The notes below the pieces were generated by a model. It was not told the DNA's origin. It made no database searches and saw only the letters and a program-made list of their open reading frames with translations. The translations under genes and the position numbers were made by a program. 64,000 bases of DNA from FEN-987 sp964598845 (GTDB lineage: Archaea > Thermoproteota > Bathyarchaeia > 40CM-2-53-6): assembly GCA_964598845.1 (NCBI GenBank), contig CAZRDM010000012.1, forward strand, positions 1-64,000, in the 5' to 3' direction. This document shows, in pieces, positions 44,251-53,010 of the stretch (its first letter is position 1; each line of letters starts with the position of its first letter).

Positions 44251-45687
44251 TTAGCGATCGAGTCTCTCGCGCCGCGCGTGCGAGTATTCCGCTAGCGCAC
44301 GTGCACTGGCGACAGCCGCTTCAGGCATCAGGTAGACTGGCAGCCTTAGTTCTGCAGCTCTGGAGAGAAGGTCAGAGTGACTCTTGGGAGTTACCGCAGT
44401 AAACACAGGAAGGACAGGCTTCGTCAAGTCTCCGGCGGTCTTATGCAATTTTCCCAAAGCCTCAACAACCTCAAGAAATACGCCCCGTGGCCAGTAGCTT
44501 ATTCCCAAAATCAACATGTCACATGTCGCGTCGTTGAGAATAATTCGCCCTATTGACTCTAGAACGGTGGCTACCTCTCTTGGTCCCACGAGCGCTGTGA
44601 TGTCGAGAGGATTGGTAGCTTTCGCCTCCGAAGGTAGCAACTCCGCCAGTCCTTCCCGCGTGTCATCTCTTAGACTCGGGATGGACAAGCCTTCTTGGGC
44701 GGCTTGGTCCGCGAAAACAGCTGCCATACCACCTGAGTCTGCCACAATCGCCACGCTGTTCCCAGCTGGAATAGGCTCCCAAGCCAGTGCCAGCGGAAGA
44801 TCAATAAGCTCTTGAAGTGTCCTCGCCCTAACGATTCCGAGTTGACGGAACAGCCCCATATATACCCCGTATCTCCCAGCAATCGCCCCAGTGTGTGTGA
44901 GAGCTGTCTTTCTGCCCTGCTCGGACCGCCCCACCTTTAGGATGACAAGGGGTTTTCGTTGTTCAAATGCCAGACGCGCTGCGGCGATGAATTTCGGTCC
45001 GTCTCTGGCGGCTTCAAGGAACACGGAAATGACCTTTGTCTCTCTGTCATGAGCAAAGTACTCGATGTAGTCTGCTACCTGGAGATCCATTTCGTTGCCT
45101 GAAGAAACCCAGCCACTTACGCCGACCTGCCTCTCCCACAGCTTGTGAAGTACATACTCTCCCACGCCCCCGCTCTGAGTAACGAATGCAATTTCACCGC
45201 GAAGCGGTGATGGATGGGCTAGGAAAGTGGCCCATGTGCCAGTACCTAGGTATATTACGCCTTCGCAATTTGGACCGCAGATCCTCATCCCACTCTTACG
45301 AGCTTCTTCTACGAGCGCTGCCTGCTCTTTTTTTGGGTCAGGTGTTTCATACTGAATCTCTGCGGTGATTATCACGGAGGCCTTCACGCCGGCTCTAATG
45401 CAGTCAGCGAGAACCTGTTTCACTCCAGCAGCGGGAATCGCGATCAGTGCCAATTGGGGGATCTCGGGCAGACTGGCTACCGACTCATAGCACTTGAGAC
45501 CAAGGATCTCTGCGCGCTTGGGATTGATCGGATAGATTCTTCCACCATAGCCAACCTGTAGCAATCCTGGAATTATCCAGCCACTGAACTTCTGAGGATC
45601 ATGAGAGGCGCCAATTACAGCAATCGATTCGGGTTTGAAGAGGAAATCCAGAGCGCTTCGCTCCTCGGTTCTTGCGGCGAGGGGAAT
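44251..45687 (-). CDS. acdA: ADP-forming acyl-CoA synthetase, alpha subunit
   Basis: A protein of about 478 residues. It has the CoA-binding domain (LDFLFKPESIAVIGASHDP) and the two ligase-CoA domains with CGPNCEGVIYLG, FVTQSGGVGEYV and the phosphohistidine region TALTHTGAIAGRYG. With a beta subunit it converts acyl-CoA, ADP and phosphate to acid, CoA and ATP, the energy-conserving step of archaeal peptide fermentation. In this frame there is no ATG, GTG or TTG before the conserved N-terminus. AAAGGTGA is followed six bases later by ATT at 45687, the best start candidate; otherwise a frameshift has separated it from the GTG at 45698. Confidence 0.86.
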   Translation of the reverse strand: MPLAARTEERSALDFLFKPESIAVIGASHDPQKFSGWIIPGLLQVGYGGRIYPINPKRAEILGLKCYESVASLPEIPQLALIAIPAAGVKQVLADCIRAGVKASVIITAEIQYETPDPKKEQAALVEEARKSGMRICGPNCEGVIYLGTGTWATFLAHPSPLRGEIAFVTQSGGVGEYVLHKLWERQVGVSGWVSSGNEMDLQVADYIEYFAHDRETKVISVFLEAARDGPKFIAAARLAFEQRKPLVILKVGRSEQGRKTALTHTGAIAGRYGVYMGLFRQLGIVRARTLQELIDLPLALAWEPIPAGNSVAIVADSGGMAAVFADQAAQEGLSIPSLRDDTREGLAELLPSEAKATNPLDITALVGPREVATVLESIGRIILNDATCDMLILGISYWPRGVFLEVVEALGKLHKTAGDLTKPVLPVFTAVTPKSHSDLLSRAAELRLPVYLMPEAAVASARALAEYSHARRERLDR

Positions 45688-45840
45688 CGTCGTTCACCTT
45701 TGGAGTTTCAATCCTAGTGGATTGCCAAGCGCACACGATTCGAAAGCGGCTTCGATGAATCCCTGCCCCAAATGTTTCTAGTATGCGTAAATGTTTCGCG
45801 TCTGGGTTGGTTGTCCATTGCTCGCTCCATGACGAGTCCG

Positions 45841-46770
45841 TTAGACCACTGTGAGGGCCAATACTGCCTTCTCTGTGTGCATTCTATTCTCGGCTTGGTC
45901 CCAGACCACAGAGTGGGGGCCTTCGACTATCTCATCACTCATCTCTTCGCCTCTGTAGCCCGGTAGACAGTGCATGAAGATGTAGTCTGACGCGGCATCT
46001 TGAGCAACATCGGAATTGAGCTGATACGGAGCAAAGTCCCTGAGGCGTTTCTCCTTCTCCCTCTCGGGACCTCCCATACTGTGCCAAGTGTTCGCATATA
46101 GAACATCGGCTCCTTTCACTGCTTGCTTGAGTTCGTCCGTGATGACGATTTCGGCACCTGTGGTCTTGGCCTTTTCGATGGCAAACTTCATGATCCTTTC
46201 ATTGGGCTCATAACCCGTGGGGCGGGCAACACATAATTGCAGTCCGAAAATGGCAGCGGCGACTACTAGGCTATGACATACATTCCAAATGTCGCCCGCA
46301 TAACATATTTTGATTCCGTCGAGCTTTCCCTTGTACTCAATGATCGTGAGCAGGTCTGCCAGCGCTTGGCAAGGGTGAGTTAGGTCGGTTAAGGCATTGA
46401 TGACTGGGTTCTCCATGTATTTCGCAAACTCTTCTACCCGGTCCTGACCGAACGTGCGAATTACAAGTGCGTCGCAGTATCTGTCGATCACTCGTGCTGT
46501 ATCCTTTACGGGTTCTCCTCTCGAAAGTTGCATCTCATCGGGTCTCATGTAGAAACTTTGCGCACCCAAATGCGCGATCGCCGCTTGGAAAGATGTCCTC
46601 GTCCTGGTAGAAGGCTTCTCGAACAGAAGTGCGACCGTTCGACTTCGTAGGTATTCGTGAGGTTGGCATTGTTTCCATTTATCTTTCAGATCTCTAGCCG
46701 CAGCAAGTATCGTTTCGATCTCGACGCGGGAGTAGTCCATTAGGGTAAGAAAATCTCTTCCGCGCAACAT
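45841..46770 (-). CDS. argF: Ornithine carbamoyltransferase
   Basis: A 309-residue enzyme with the carbamoyl-phosphate motif FEKPSTRTRTSFQ (about residues 51-63), a second phosphate site HPCQALADLLT (about 131-141) and the ornithine-site signature HCLPGYRGEEMSDE near the C-terminus, which distinguishes it from aspartate carbamoyltransferase. It makes citrulline from ornithine and carbamoyl phosphate, or runs backwards in the arginine deiminase pathway. It lies 12 bases after the saccharopine-dehydrogenase-like gene on the same strand, so they are probably co-transcribed. Confidence 0.95.
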   Translation of the reverse strand: MLRGRDFLTLMDYSRVEIETILAAARDLKDKWKQCQPHEYLRSRTVALLFEKPSTRTRTSFQAAIAHLGAQSFYMRPDEMQLSRGEPVKDTARVIDRYCDALVIRTFGQDRVEEFAKYMENPVINALTDLTHPCQALADLLTIIEYKGKLDGIKICYAGDIWNVCHSLVVAAAIFGLQLCVARPTGYEPNERIMKFAIEKAKTTGAEIVITDELKQAVKGADVLYANTWHSMGGPEREKEKRLRDFAPYQLNSDVAQDAASDYIFMHCLPGYRGEEMSDEIVEGPHSVVWDQAENRMHTEKAVLALTVV

Positions 46771-46782
46771 TACATCTCCACC

Positions 46783-47940
46783 TTAGTTGACTACCTTCCT
46801 GAAGTCAAATATGCTTCCCACTTGCGTGTACCGGGCGCCTCGCCGTTTCTGAAACTCGTCGAAGAACATATCCGGATCGATTGCATCAGGTGGAAGAACT
46901 CCATAGTTCTTGATCTTGTCTTCGCCCAGCATCATAGTCGCTATGAAGAGCGGGATAACAGTCCCGCTTGCCATTGTTCCCACCGATGCGTGAACATGGG
47001 TAACGTCACCTCCATTAGCCTTGCCGACGACCTCGATTCTTTGAGCGGCCACAGCAGGAATGTCCTTCTTGCTTTGCATGATGTTCATGCAAACCGTCGT
47101 CAGAAAGTCAACCGCCGCTACCTTCGTTCCGTCAACTTCGTAGGTATCCATTAAGCTCGCGCCGGTTTTGACCCAGCTCTCGATGAGATCATGGATGTCC
47201 CTTGGGAATATGCCTCCCCTCACTGTCACGTTCTTTACTCCTTTCACGTACAGCGGGATAGTCAGTACTTCAGGGTGGTCGAAATAGACGACATCAACTT
47301 CTCCAACAGGAGACGGGAACTCAACTAGCTGTCTTCCAGAGAACGGTGGGACCTGGACGAGCTTGCAGTCTAGATACTGATGAGGGCTGCTAAAGCAATG
47401 GAGACAATGCTTCATAACGGAGGGGCCAAACGGATCTGTCTGGCTCGAAGTCCAGGCGATTCGAACATCACTAACAGATTCCATTCTTCTGGCGCTGTAC
47501 TGCACTTGAATGTTTGACAAACCAGGACTGCTGCCAAGCGAGGTTAGAACGGTAGTTCTCGCTTTCTTTGCTTCGCCGTCGAGCTTGATGATTTCCTTGG
47601 CGGCGACATACTCGTCGCAGATGTCGGCGTATTTGACGCCGATCTCAATTGCTGCCCTGATCGTGTTGATCCCGTACCTATAGTACGGTCCAACACAGTT
47701 CACGACGACATCAGCGTTCTTCATGGATCGTTTCAAGGCATCTGAGCTCTCGACATCCACAACTTCGTACTTTACAACATCATTGCCGATTCGCTTGTTC
47801 ACTTCCTCGGAAGCCCTCTTCGCCTTGTCTTGCGACCGGCTTGTTACACGCACCTCGGCCTTTCCGTGCTTCGCCAAAAGGTACGCGGCAACCTTGCCCA
47901 TGTAACCCCCTCCACCCAAAACCAAGACTCGCATTCGCAT
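46783..47940 (-). CDS. Saccharopine dehydrogenase family NAD(P)-binding enzyme
   Basis: A 385-residue protein. The Rossmann motif is VLVLGGGGYMGKVAAYLL at the N-terminus, then VVVNCVGPYYRYGINTIRAA and GVKYADICDE, hallmarks of the saccharopine dehydrogenase-like fold. LTSLGSSPGLSNI and FDHPEVLTIPLYV follow. True saccharopine or carboxynorspermidine enzymes are possible, but the substrate is unclear. Being directly upstream of ornithine carbamoyltransferase suggests a basic-amino-acid role. The ATG at 47940 or the one two codons later starts the protein. Confidence 0.8.
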   Translation of the reverse strand: MRMRVLVLGGGGYMGKVAAYLLAKHGKAEVRVTSRSQDKAKRASEEVNKRIGNDVVKYEVVDVESSDALKRSMKNADVVVNCVGPYYRYGINTIRAAIEIGVKYADICDEYVAAKEIIKLDGEAKKARTTVLTSLGSSPGLSNIQVQYSARRMESVSDVRIAWTSSQTDPFGPSVMKHCLHCFSSPHQYLDCKLVQVPPFSGRQLVEFPSPVGEVDVVYFDHPEVLTIPLYVKGVKNVTVRGGIFPRDIHDLIESWVKTGASLMDTYEVDGTKVAAVDFLTTVCMNIMQSKKDIPAVAAQRIEVVGKANGGDVTHVHASVGTMASGTVIPLFIATMMLGEDKIKNYGVLPPDAIDPDMFFDEFQKRRGARYTQVGSIFDFRKVVN

Positions 47941-48040
47941 TCAATACCTCGGGAAACACTAGATCTGGATTTTCAAATCAGTGGACTGCTCAGTTCTTAC
48001 TACTTATTTCTTCGGGGAGGGATCTTCAGAGGTCAATGAA

Positions 48041-48059
48041 CCAACGCCCAGAACGTTGG
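48041..48059. repeat. Inverted repeat between divergent genes
   Basis: CCAACG-cccagaa-CGTTGG: perfect 6-bp arms with a 7-base spacer, in the 193-base region between the saccharopine-dehydrogenase-like gene and lutC. A candidate operator. Confidence 0.4.
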
Positions 48060-48091
48060 CGAGAGGTCTTACTCTGAGAAAGCTGATAACC

Positions 48092-48104
48092 TGCTGAATC
48101 AGCA
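48092..48104. repeat. Short palindrome before lutC
   Basis: TGCTGA-a-TCAGCA, perfect 6-bp arms around one base, 30 bases before the lutC-like start. Its position would let a bound regulator block transcription. Confidence 0.4.
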
Positions 48105-48133
48105 AGACGCCTTAGTTCCCAGGGGCCACATGG

Positions 48134-48739
48134 ATGACGTCATCGATGACGACCGAAAGACAGGATGAAAAGACTGCCAAGTTTATTGGAGAAGTGAGTT
48201 CTGTCGGAGGACAATGCGTTTCGGCTCCTGATCTCTCAAACGTTCGAGATCACGTTGCGAAAATAGTGTCGACTTCGGCGGCTAGGCGGGTGGCCGTTGG
48301 CGATCAACGCTTGGCATCCAGACTCTTCCCTCAGGGAGCAGGGAACAGAAAATTCGAGGTGATTACCCCGTCAAGCATGTCCCGTGACGAGTTCTTCGTG
48401 GCATTGAGGACGGTCGATGTCGGCGTATCGGGGGTTGACCTCGCCGTTGCGGAGACCGGCACGCTCATCATCGTAACAAGAGAAGAGTCTGAAAGACTCG
48501 TAACGGCTCTGCCACAGATTCACGTCGCTATCCTTCCACTCTCAAAGCTGGTCTCCTCCTTTCAAGAAGCGGAGCGTTTCGTCTCGCGAGTGCTGGAGTC
48601 TAGCGAGGGAACTGCGATCTCTTTGATCTCTGGAACCAGCAGAACTACCGATATTGGCGATGTGGTAATCTCGGGCGTACATGGACCAAGGGAACTGCAC
48701 GTGTTCCTTCTGGATCAAGAGTCCGCGGGAAGCGACTAG
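48134..48739 (+). CDS. LutC-like LUD domain protein
   Basis: A 201-residue protein of the LUD (lactate utilisation) domain family. The signature is SGVDLAVAETGTLIIVTREE (about residues 98-117) followed by RLVTALPQIHVAIL and ISGTSRTTDIGDVVISGVHG near the end, the classic TxDIE-like tail of LutC. LutABC oxidises L-lactate in bacteria with Fe-S proteins. It sits directly before the LutB-like gene (two bases apart). The ATG at 48134 is used. Confidence 0.9.
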   Translation: MTSSMTTERQDEKTAKFIGEVSSVGGQCVSAPDLSNVRDHVAKIVSTSAARRVAVGDQRLASRLFPQGAGNRKFEVITPSSMSRDEFFVALRTVDVGVSGVDLAVAETGTLIIVTREESERLVTALPQIHVAILPLSKLVSSFQEAERFVSRVLESSEGTAISLISGTSRTTDIGDVVISGVHGPRELHVFLLDQESAGSD

Positions 48740-48741
48740 CC

Positions 48742-50889
48742 TTGGATCGCGCGGGCTTTGAAGCTCACAAGAAACTCCTCGACCAAGTTCGCCAGGGCTT
48801 GAATGACAAGCGACGCAGAGCGGCCCTGTACGTAGGAACAGAAGGCGGAACGGAAGCTAGCCAGAAGACATATGCTCAATGGTCACAAAGCGCTGAGCTG
48901 CTGCAACAAGCCAGACGAGTAAAACGTGAAGCGATAGAACATCTGGACGAGAACCTTCGTAGATTCATTCAAGCCGCGAAAGCTGCTGGCGTAAATGTCC
49001 ATATCGCCCCAGATGCCACGACAGCAGTTCGCTATGTAGTCGACCTAGCCCGCAAAGCCCAAGCAAAGTTGATTGTAAAATCGAAGTCGATGACCAGCGA
49101 GGAGATCGGGCTCAGACAGCATCTCGAACACGAAGGATTCGAAGTTGTTGAGACCGATCTCGGAGAGAGGATAATTCAGCTCGCCAACCAGCGTCCGTCC
49201 CATATGACCGCGCCCGCTATACACATGACCGTTGAAGAAGTGGCGGATCTCTTTTCACAGAAATACGACAGAGAGATTCCACCAGAACCCGGAAGGATCG
49301 CCGCGTTCGCTAGGGAGTCTCTGAGAGAATCGTTTCTGAGAGCAGACGTAGGCATCACAGGCGCCAACTTCGCAATCGCTAATTCAGGGGCTATCGTTCT
49401 CGTGACAAACGAGGGCAATGGCCGTCTGGTCACCGCCCTTCCGCGCATCACGATCGCCATCTTTGGCGTCGAGAAAATAGTCGCGAATACGACCGATGCT
49501 TTCACGCTAGTGCAGGCGCTTGTTATGAGCGCGGCAGGGCGGCGACTGACGAGCTATGTCACCATAATCAAGGGTGGATGCAAACTTGCACAGACGGGCC
49601 TACGACAAGAGCAACACGTCATCATCCTTGACAACGGCCGCTCCCAAATGCGAAATGACTCAACATTCAAAGAAGCGCTCTACTGTCTGCGATGCGGGGC
49701 CTGCAACGATATCTGCCCCACTTCTCGTCTCTTTGGGGGCCATGTTTTCGGTCATATCTACACCGGGCCTGTTGGAATTCCATGGACCCGGTACACAGCA
49801 AATCTTGACCGAGCAGGCGAATTCGCGCCTCTATGTATTTCCTGTGGGCTTTGCCAAAGCGCATGCCCAGAAGACATTAACGTCCCATTACTCATCGCGA
49901 AAGTCAAAGAGCAATACGCGAAAACTCACGGCCAGCTCTCGATCAACAGGCTGTTGTGCAACTATGAAAGGTTCGTTGGTTTCGCTAGCGCCACATCTCC
50001 AATTTCGAATTGTCTCTTGAGACGGCGGCTCTTTCGGCGGCCTCTTCAGGGACTTCTAGGAATAGATGCTAGGAGACCTTTTCCAAAGTTCACTCGTCAC
50101 ACCTTCAAAAAATGGTTCAAATCGCATTCGAGCTTCGGTTCAAGAGACGTGGCCTACTTCGTCGACACCTTCGCTGACATGTGTGATCCAGGCATCGGAA
50201 GAGCCGTAATCGAGATTCTGGAAGCAAACGATTGCAGAGTAACTTTGCCCAAGCAGGTCGGTAGCGGGATGCCGGCATTTCTGTACGGTGATATCAACAG
50301 GACCGCAAAAGCGGGAGAATTCAACGTTCGTTATCTCGCCGAGACTGTCCGAAATGGATGTCAGATAGTTTCGTCAGAACCGACAGCGACCTATTGTCTG
50401 AAGGAACTTTACCCTCGCCTGCTCGGCTCCACTGAGGCGGAGCTTGTGAGCGCCAACTCGCATGATCTCTTCGAATATCTGTTAGCGCTTCGCGAGGAAG
50501 GAAAATTCGCTGGAAGCTTCCTGCGGCAGAACGTAAATCCGGTCGCGTATCATGCTCCCTGTCACACGCGAAGCGTCTACGGTGAGTCTCCGGCACTTGA
50601 AGTTCTGCAGTTGACAGGAGTCGACATTCGACCTGTTCGATACACGACTTGCTGCGGGATCGCTGGGACGTTCGGATTCAAAGAGAGGGCTGAAGGTTAT
50701 GATGTGTCAATGGCCATTGGCGAGACGCTGTTCGAGAGGCTGAGGGCCATGAACGTGGATCTCGTAATAACAGAGAGCAGCGTATGCCGAATGCAGATAG
50801 AGCATGGGACCTCTCTTCCTGTCCTGCACCCAGCTCAACTCCTCTGGGAAATGTACCGGCGCGAAGGAAGGATTATCGGGAATCCCTGA
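48742..50889 (+). CDS. LutB-like protein fused to a CCG (LutA/GlpC-like) domain
   Basis: A 715-residue protein. Residues 1-300 form a LUD domain (VKSKSMTSEEIGLRQHLE, then GITGANFAIANSGAIVLVTN). Residues 312-375 hold two [4Fe-4S] motifs, CLRCGACNDICP and CISCGLCQSACP. The C-terminal 250 residues are a GlpC/LutA-type cysteine-rich region: YHAPCHTRSVYG and TCCGIAGTFGFK form one complete CCG unit, while the first unit has lost its cysteines (PKQVGSGMP). It joins in one chain what LutB and LutA do separately. The electron acceptor is unknown. TTG start, coupled to lutC. Confidence 0.88.
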   Translation: MDRAGFEAHKKLLDQVRQGLNDKRRRAALYVGTEGGTEASQKTYAQWSQSAELLQQARRVKREAIEHLDENLRRFIQAAKAAGVNVHIAPDATTAVRYVVDLARKAQAKLIVKSKSMTSEEIGLRQHLEHEGFEVVETDLGERIIQLANQRPSHMTAPAIHMTVEEVADLFSQKYDREIPPEPGRIAAFARESLRESFLRADVGITGANFAIANSGAIVLVTNEGNGRLVTALPRITIAIFGVEKIVANTTDAFTLVQALVMSAAGRRLTSYVTIIKGGCKLAQTGLRQEQHVIILDNGRSQMRNDSTFKEALYCLRCGACNDICPTSRLFGGHVFGHIYTGPVGIPWTRYTANLDRAGEFAPLCISCGLCQSACPEDINVPLLIAKVKEQYAKTHGQLSINRLLCNYERFVGFASATSPISNCLLRRRLFRRPLQGLLGIDARRPFPKFTRHTFKKWFKSHSSFGSRDVAYFVDTFADMCDPGIGRAVIEILEANDCRVTLPKQVGSGMPAFLYGDINRTAKAGEFNVRYLAETVRNGCQIVSSEPTATYCLKELYPRLLGSTEAELVSANSHDLFEYLLALREEGKFAGSFLRQNVNPVAYHAPCHTRSVYGESPALEVLQLTGVDIRPVRYTTCCGIAGTFGFKERAEGYDVSMAIGETLFERLRAMNVDLVITESSVCRMQIEHGTSLPVLHPAQLLWEMYRREGRIIGNP

Positions 50890-50936
50890 CGCGAAAGGAC
50901 TGGTTTCAGGGTGGTCGCACGTGTGACCAACGCCAG

Positions 50937-52034
50937 TTAGGTAGAGTATATAGAGTAGGTCTCATCGTCCTCGCTGTAGACTCGCCGCCTCACAACGCGA
51001 AAGAGGATTCTTGATTCGCTACTCGCAACCACATGAAAATTGAGCGACAGAAGTCCCTCGAAATATCCTCTCAGGAATTCCAGATTTCTCAGAACAGGAT
51101 TCCGCAATTCGACCGCTCCTCCAAAGAGCGTCAAGAATCCCCACCCGGAACGTACGTTGAATTCGCGAACTCTTTTCTCGAGGCTTAGCAACCGCGGCCG
51201 GCTCGATCCGTCCTTTCTGCTTGCGAGAGAGATCTTTCTCAACGTGTTCCTTCCGCAGGCTGTCCCGACTGAGTGAGCCCGTTCACCTAACGAGTCGACG
51301 ATTATGTTGAACGTCTCAGATCGAAGAACCGCCACACGACCGTCAGGGCCTGGGAATATTCCTTCACTCCACCGTTCCAGATTGAAGGTCTTGAAACGCC
51401 GGATTAGCTCTGCCAAAGTCAATCTATGGCCTCCGCGAGACTTGTAAAGCGCGATAATGCGCTCCAACTCGCGAACGCTCAACTTTTCTGACTTCACAAG
51501 GTTTGCAAGTTCAAGTTGCTCACCATGGTCCTCGATGTATGCAATTCGAATGGCATGCGACGTGGTAAGATGGGAGCTTGTCGCCGCTTCCGTCGCTATG
51601 TCGGGGCGCAATCGATCGACGACCCTAACCCGATCGAGGACGTAGCTGTCACTCTTGCCTATGGCCTTAGAGATCTGCGAGACCGTCCAGCCAGACTGCA
51701 TCAAGTTCTTGTAGATCTTACCTTCCTCGAGAATATTCATCGCTGAGTTGCGCTGGATGTTTTCCACGATTCGAAGAATGAGAACCTGTTCAGGGCTCAT
51801 CTCTTTGACAACGGCCGGAATCTCAAGCCAACCTAAGGATCGGCAGGCAAGAACCCTGTGGAGCCCGAAAACGAGTTGGTACTTTTCCTTCTCAGGCCTC
51901 ACCATTATAGGTTGGAGAAGCCCGGAGCTTGAGATTGATTTGGCAAGGTCCTGCACGACTGCTTGACTGACGGGTCTCAGCTGAACTGTTGGTTCTGTGA
52001 TCGAATCAAGTCGCAGCTTCTGGATTTCCGACAA
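50937..52034 (-). CDS. ParB/Spo0J-like nuclease-fold DNA-binding protein
   Basis: A 365-residue protein. The ParB N-terminal domain carries GLLQPIMVRP, the CTP-binding box GLHRVLACRSLG (residues 57-68; usual GERRxRA) and ENIQRNSAMNILEEG (91-105; usual ENxQRxxLxPxEEA). A helix-turn-helix follows (WTVSQISKAIGKSDSYVLDR, about 115-134). The last 150 residues are not familiar. No ParA is beside it; it is inserted antisense between catabolic genes, so it may be a transcriptional regulator of this island rather than a partition protein. The TTG start lacks a good ribosome-binding site, although the frame is open 30 codons further up without a start codon. Confidence 0.83.
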   Translation of the reverse strand: MSEIQKLRLDSITEPTVQLRPVSQAVVQDLAKSISSSGLLQPIMVRPEKEKYQLVFGLHRVLACRSLGWLEIPAVVKEMSPEQVLILRIVENIQRNSAMNILEEGKIYKNLMQSGWTVSQISKAIGKSDSYVLDRVRVVDRLRPDIATEAATSSHLTTSHAIRIAYIEDHGEQLELANLVKSEKLSVRELERIIALYKSRGGHRLTLAELIRRFKTFNLERWSEGIFPGPDGRVAVLRSETFNIIVDSLGERAHSVGTACGRNTLRKISLASRKDGSSRPRLLSLEKRVREFNVRSGWGFLTLFGGAVELRNPVLRNLEFLRGYFEGLLSLNFHVVASSESRILFRVVRRRVYSEDDETYSIYST

Positions 52035-52227
52035 GGAGAATACTCGGTTATCCTCAGAGTCGGCGAAATTTAACGATTCCTTATGTTCTGCAGCCGTGGA
52101 AAGCTCAGCGACCGATTTCTTTCACAATTCGACGCACCAAGCTTTGATTTGTGTTACATGTTTAAGTGCAAATTCTCATTAGGACACACCATTATGCCGG
52201 TTCGCCACGTTGAAGGCACGAGACCTG

Positions 52228-52929
52228 ATGAAAGATCGTGTAAATCAGATTCTTCGGACAGTCCTAAAACAGGAAAGGGCTAATCTTCTTGAGCCTGAGG
52301 CGAAGCGGATTTGCAATGCGTACGGTATACCAACGCCACGCTTCAAGGTTGTCAGGAGTTCGACCGAGGCCGTCAAAGCTGCGAGAACCGTCGGGTTTCC
52401 AGTGGTCCTGAAGATCGTGTCCCCCGATATTCTCCACAAGACAGACGCTGGCTGCGTGGTGCTAGGCCTGAACAGCGCGTGCCAAGTTAGAGATGCTTTC
52501 GCGCGAATAACAAGGAACATAAAGCGTGCTAGGCCGAACGCAGAGATTCACGGCGTATTGATTGAAAGAATGCAACCCGAAGGCGTTGAGGTCATCGTCG
52601 GGGGCACTAGAGATCCGCAGTTCGGTCCGGCAGTGATGTTCGGATTGGGAGGCATCCTCGTCGAACTATTCGAAGATTTCTCCTTCAGACTGGCGCCCGT
52701 GGAAGAAGGGACCGCTAGGCAGATGATCAGAGAGATTCAGGGATACAGAGTTCTCAAAGGTTTTCGAGGTCGTGGTGCAGTTGATGAGTACGGGCTCGTC
52801 AAAATTCTTCTAGCGGTATCAAGACTAATTGTCGATCATCCCGAGATTGCTGAGATGGATCTAAACCCGACGATAGTCCACGAACATGGCGCAGTAGTGG
52901 TTGACGCTCGGATGAGTCTGAAGACTTAG
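52228..52929 (+). CDS. acdB: ADP-forming acyl-CoA synthetase, beta subunit
   Basis: A 233-residue ATP-grasp protein: LLEPEAKRICNAYGIPTPRF, then FPVVLKIVSPDILHKTDAGC, EVIVGGTRDPQFGPAVMFG (about residues 129-147) and EMDLNPTIVHEHGAVVVDAR. It matches the stand-alone beta subunit and completes the enzyme with the alpha subunit 7 kb away on the other strand. The ATG at 52228 fits the family start; the TTG at 52210 is an alternative. It lies 81 bases before iorA, consistent with making ATP from IorAB-produced acyl-CoA. Confidence 0.93.
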   Translation: MKDRVNQILRTVLKQERANLLEPEAKRICNAYGIPTPRFKVVRSSTEAVKAARTVGFPVVLKIVSPDILHKTDAGCVVLGLNSACQVRDAFARITRNIKRARPNAEIHGVLIERMQPEGVEVIVGGTRDPQFGPAVMFGLGGILVELFEDFSFRLAPVEEGTARQMIREIQGYRVLKGFRGRGAVDEYGLVKILLAVSRLIVDHPEIAEMDLNPTIVHEHGAVVVDARMSLKT

Positions 52930-52973
52930 TCGCGGCGTGAGTTCATATCATCCGAGGCATTCACGCTTGGAGC

Positions 52974-52980
52974 TTATATC
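52974..52980 (+). promoter_or_regulatory. Putative TATA box for iorAB
   Basis: GAGCTTATATCG lies about 31 bases before the iorA ATG, giving a nearly leaderless transcript and suggesting iorAB has its own promoter apart from acdB. Confidence 0.55.
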
Positions 52981-53010
52981 GAATCTTGGGGTCTAAGTCA
53001 CGCGAATTCA

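Noticed and set aside
48001..52210. Search for bacterial-type parS sites near the ParB-like gene
   Set aside because: No TGTTTCACGTGAAACA-like palindrome was found by eye.
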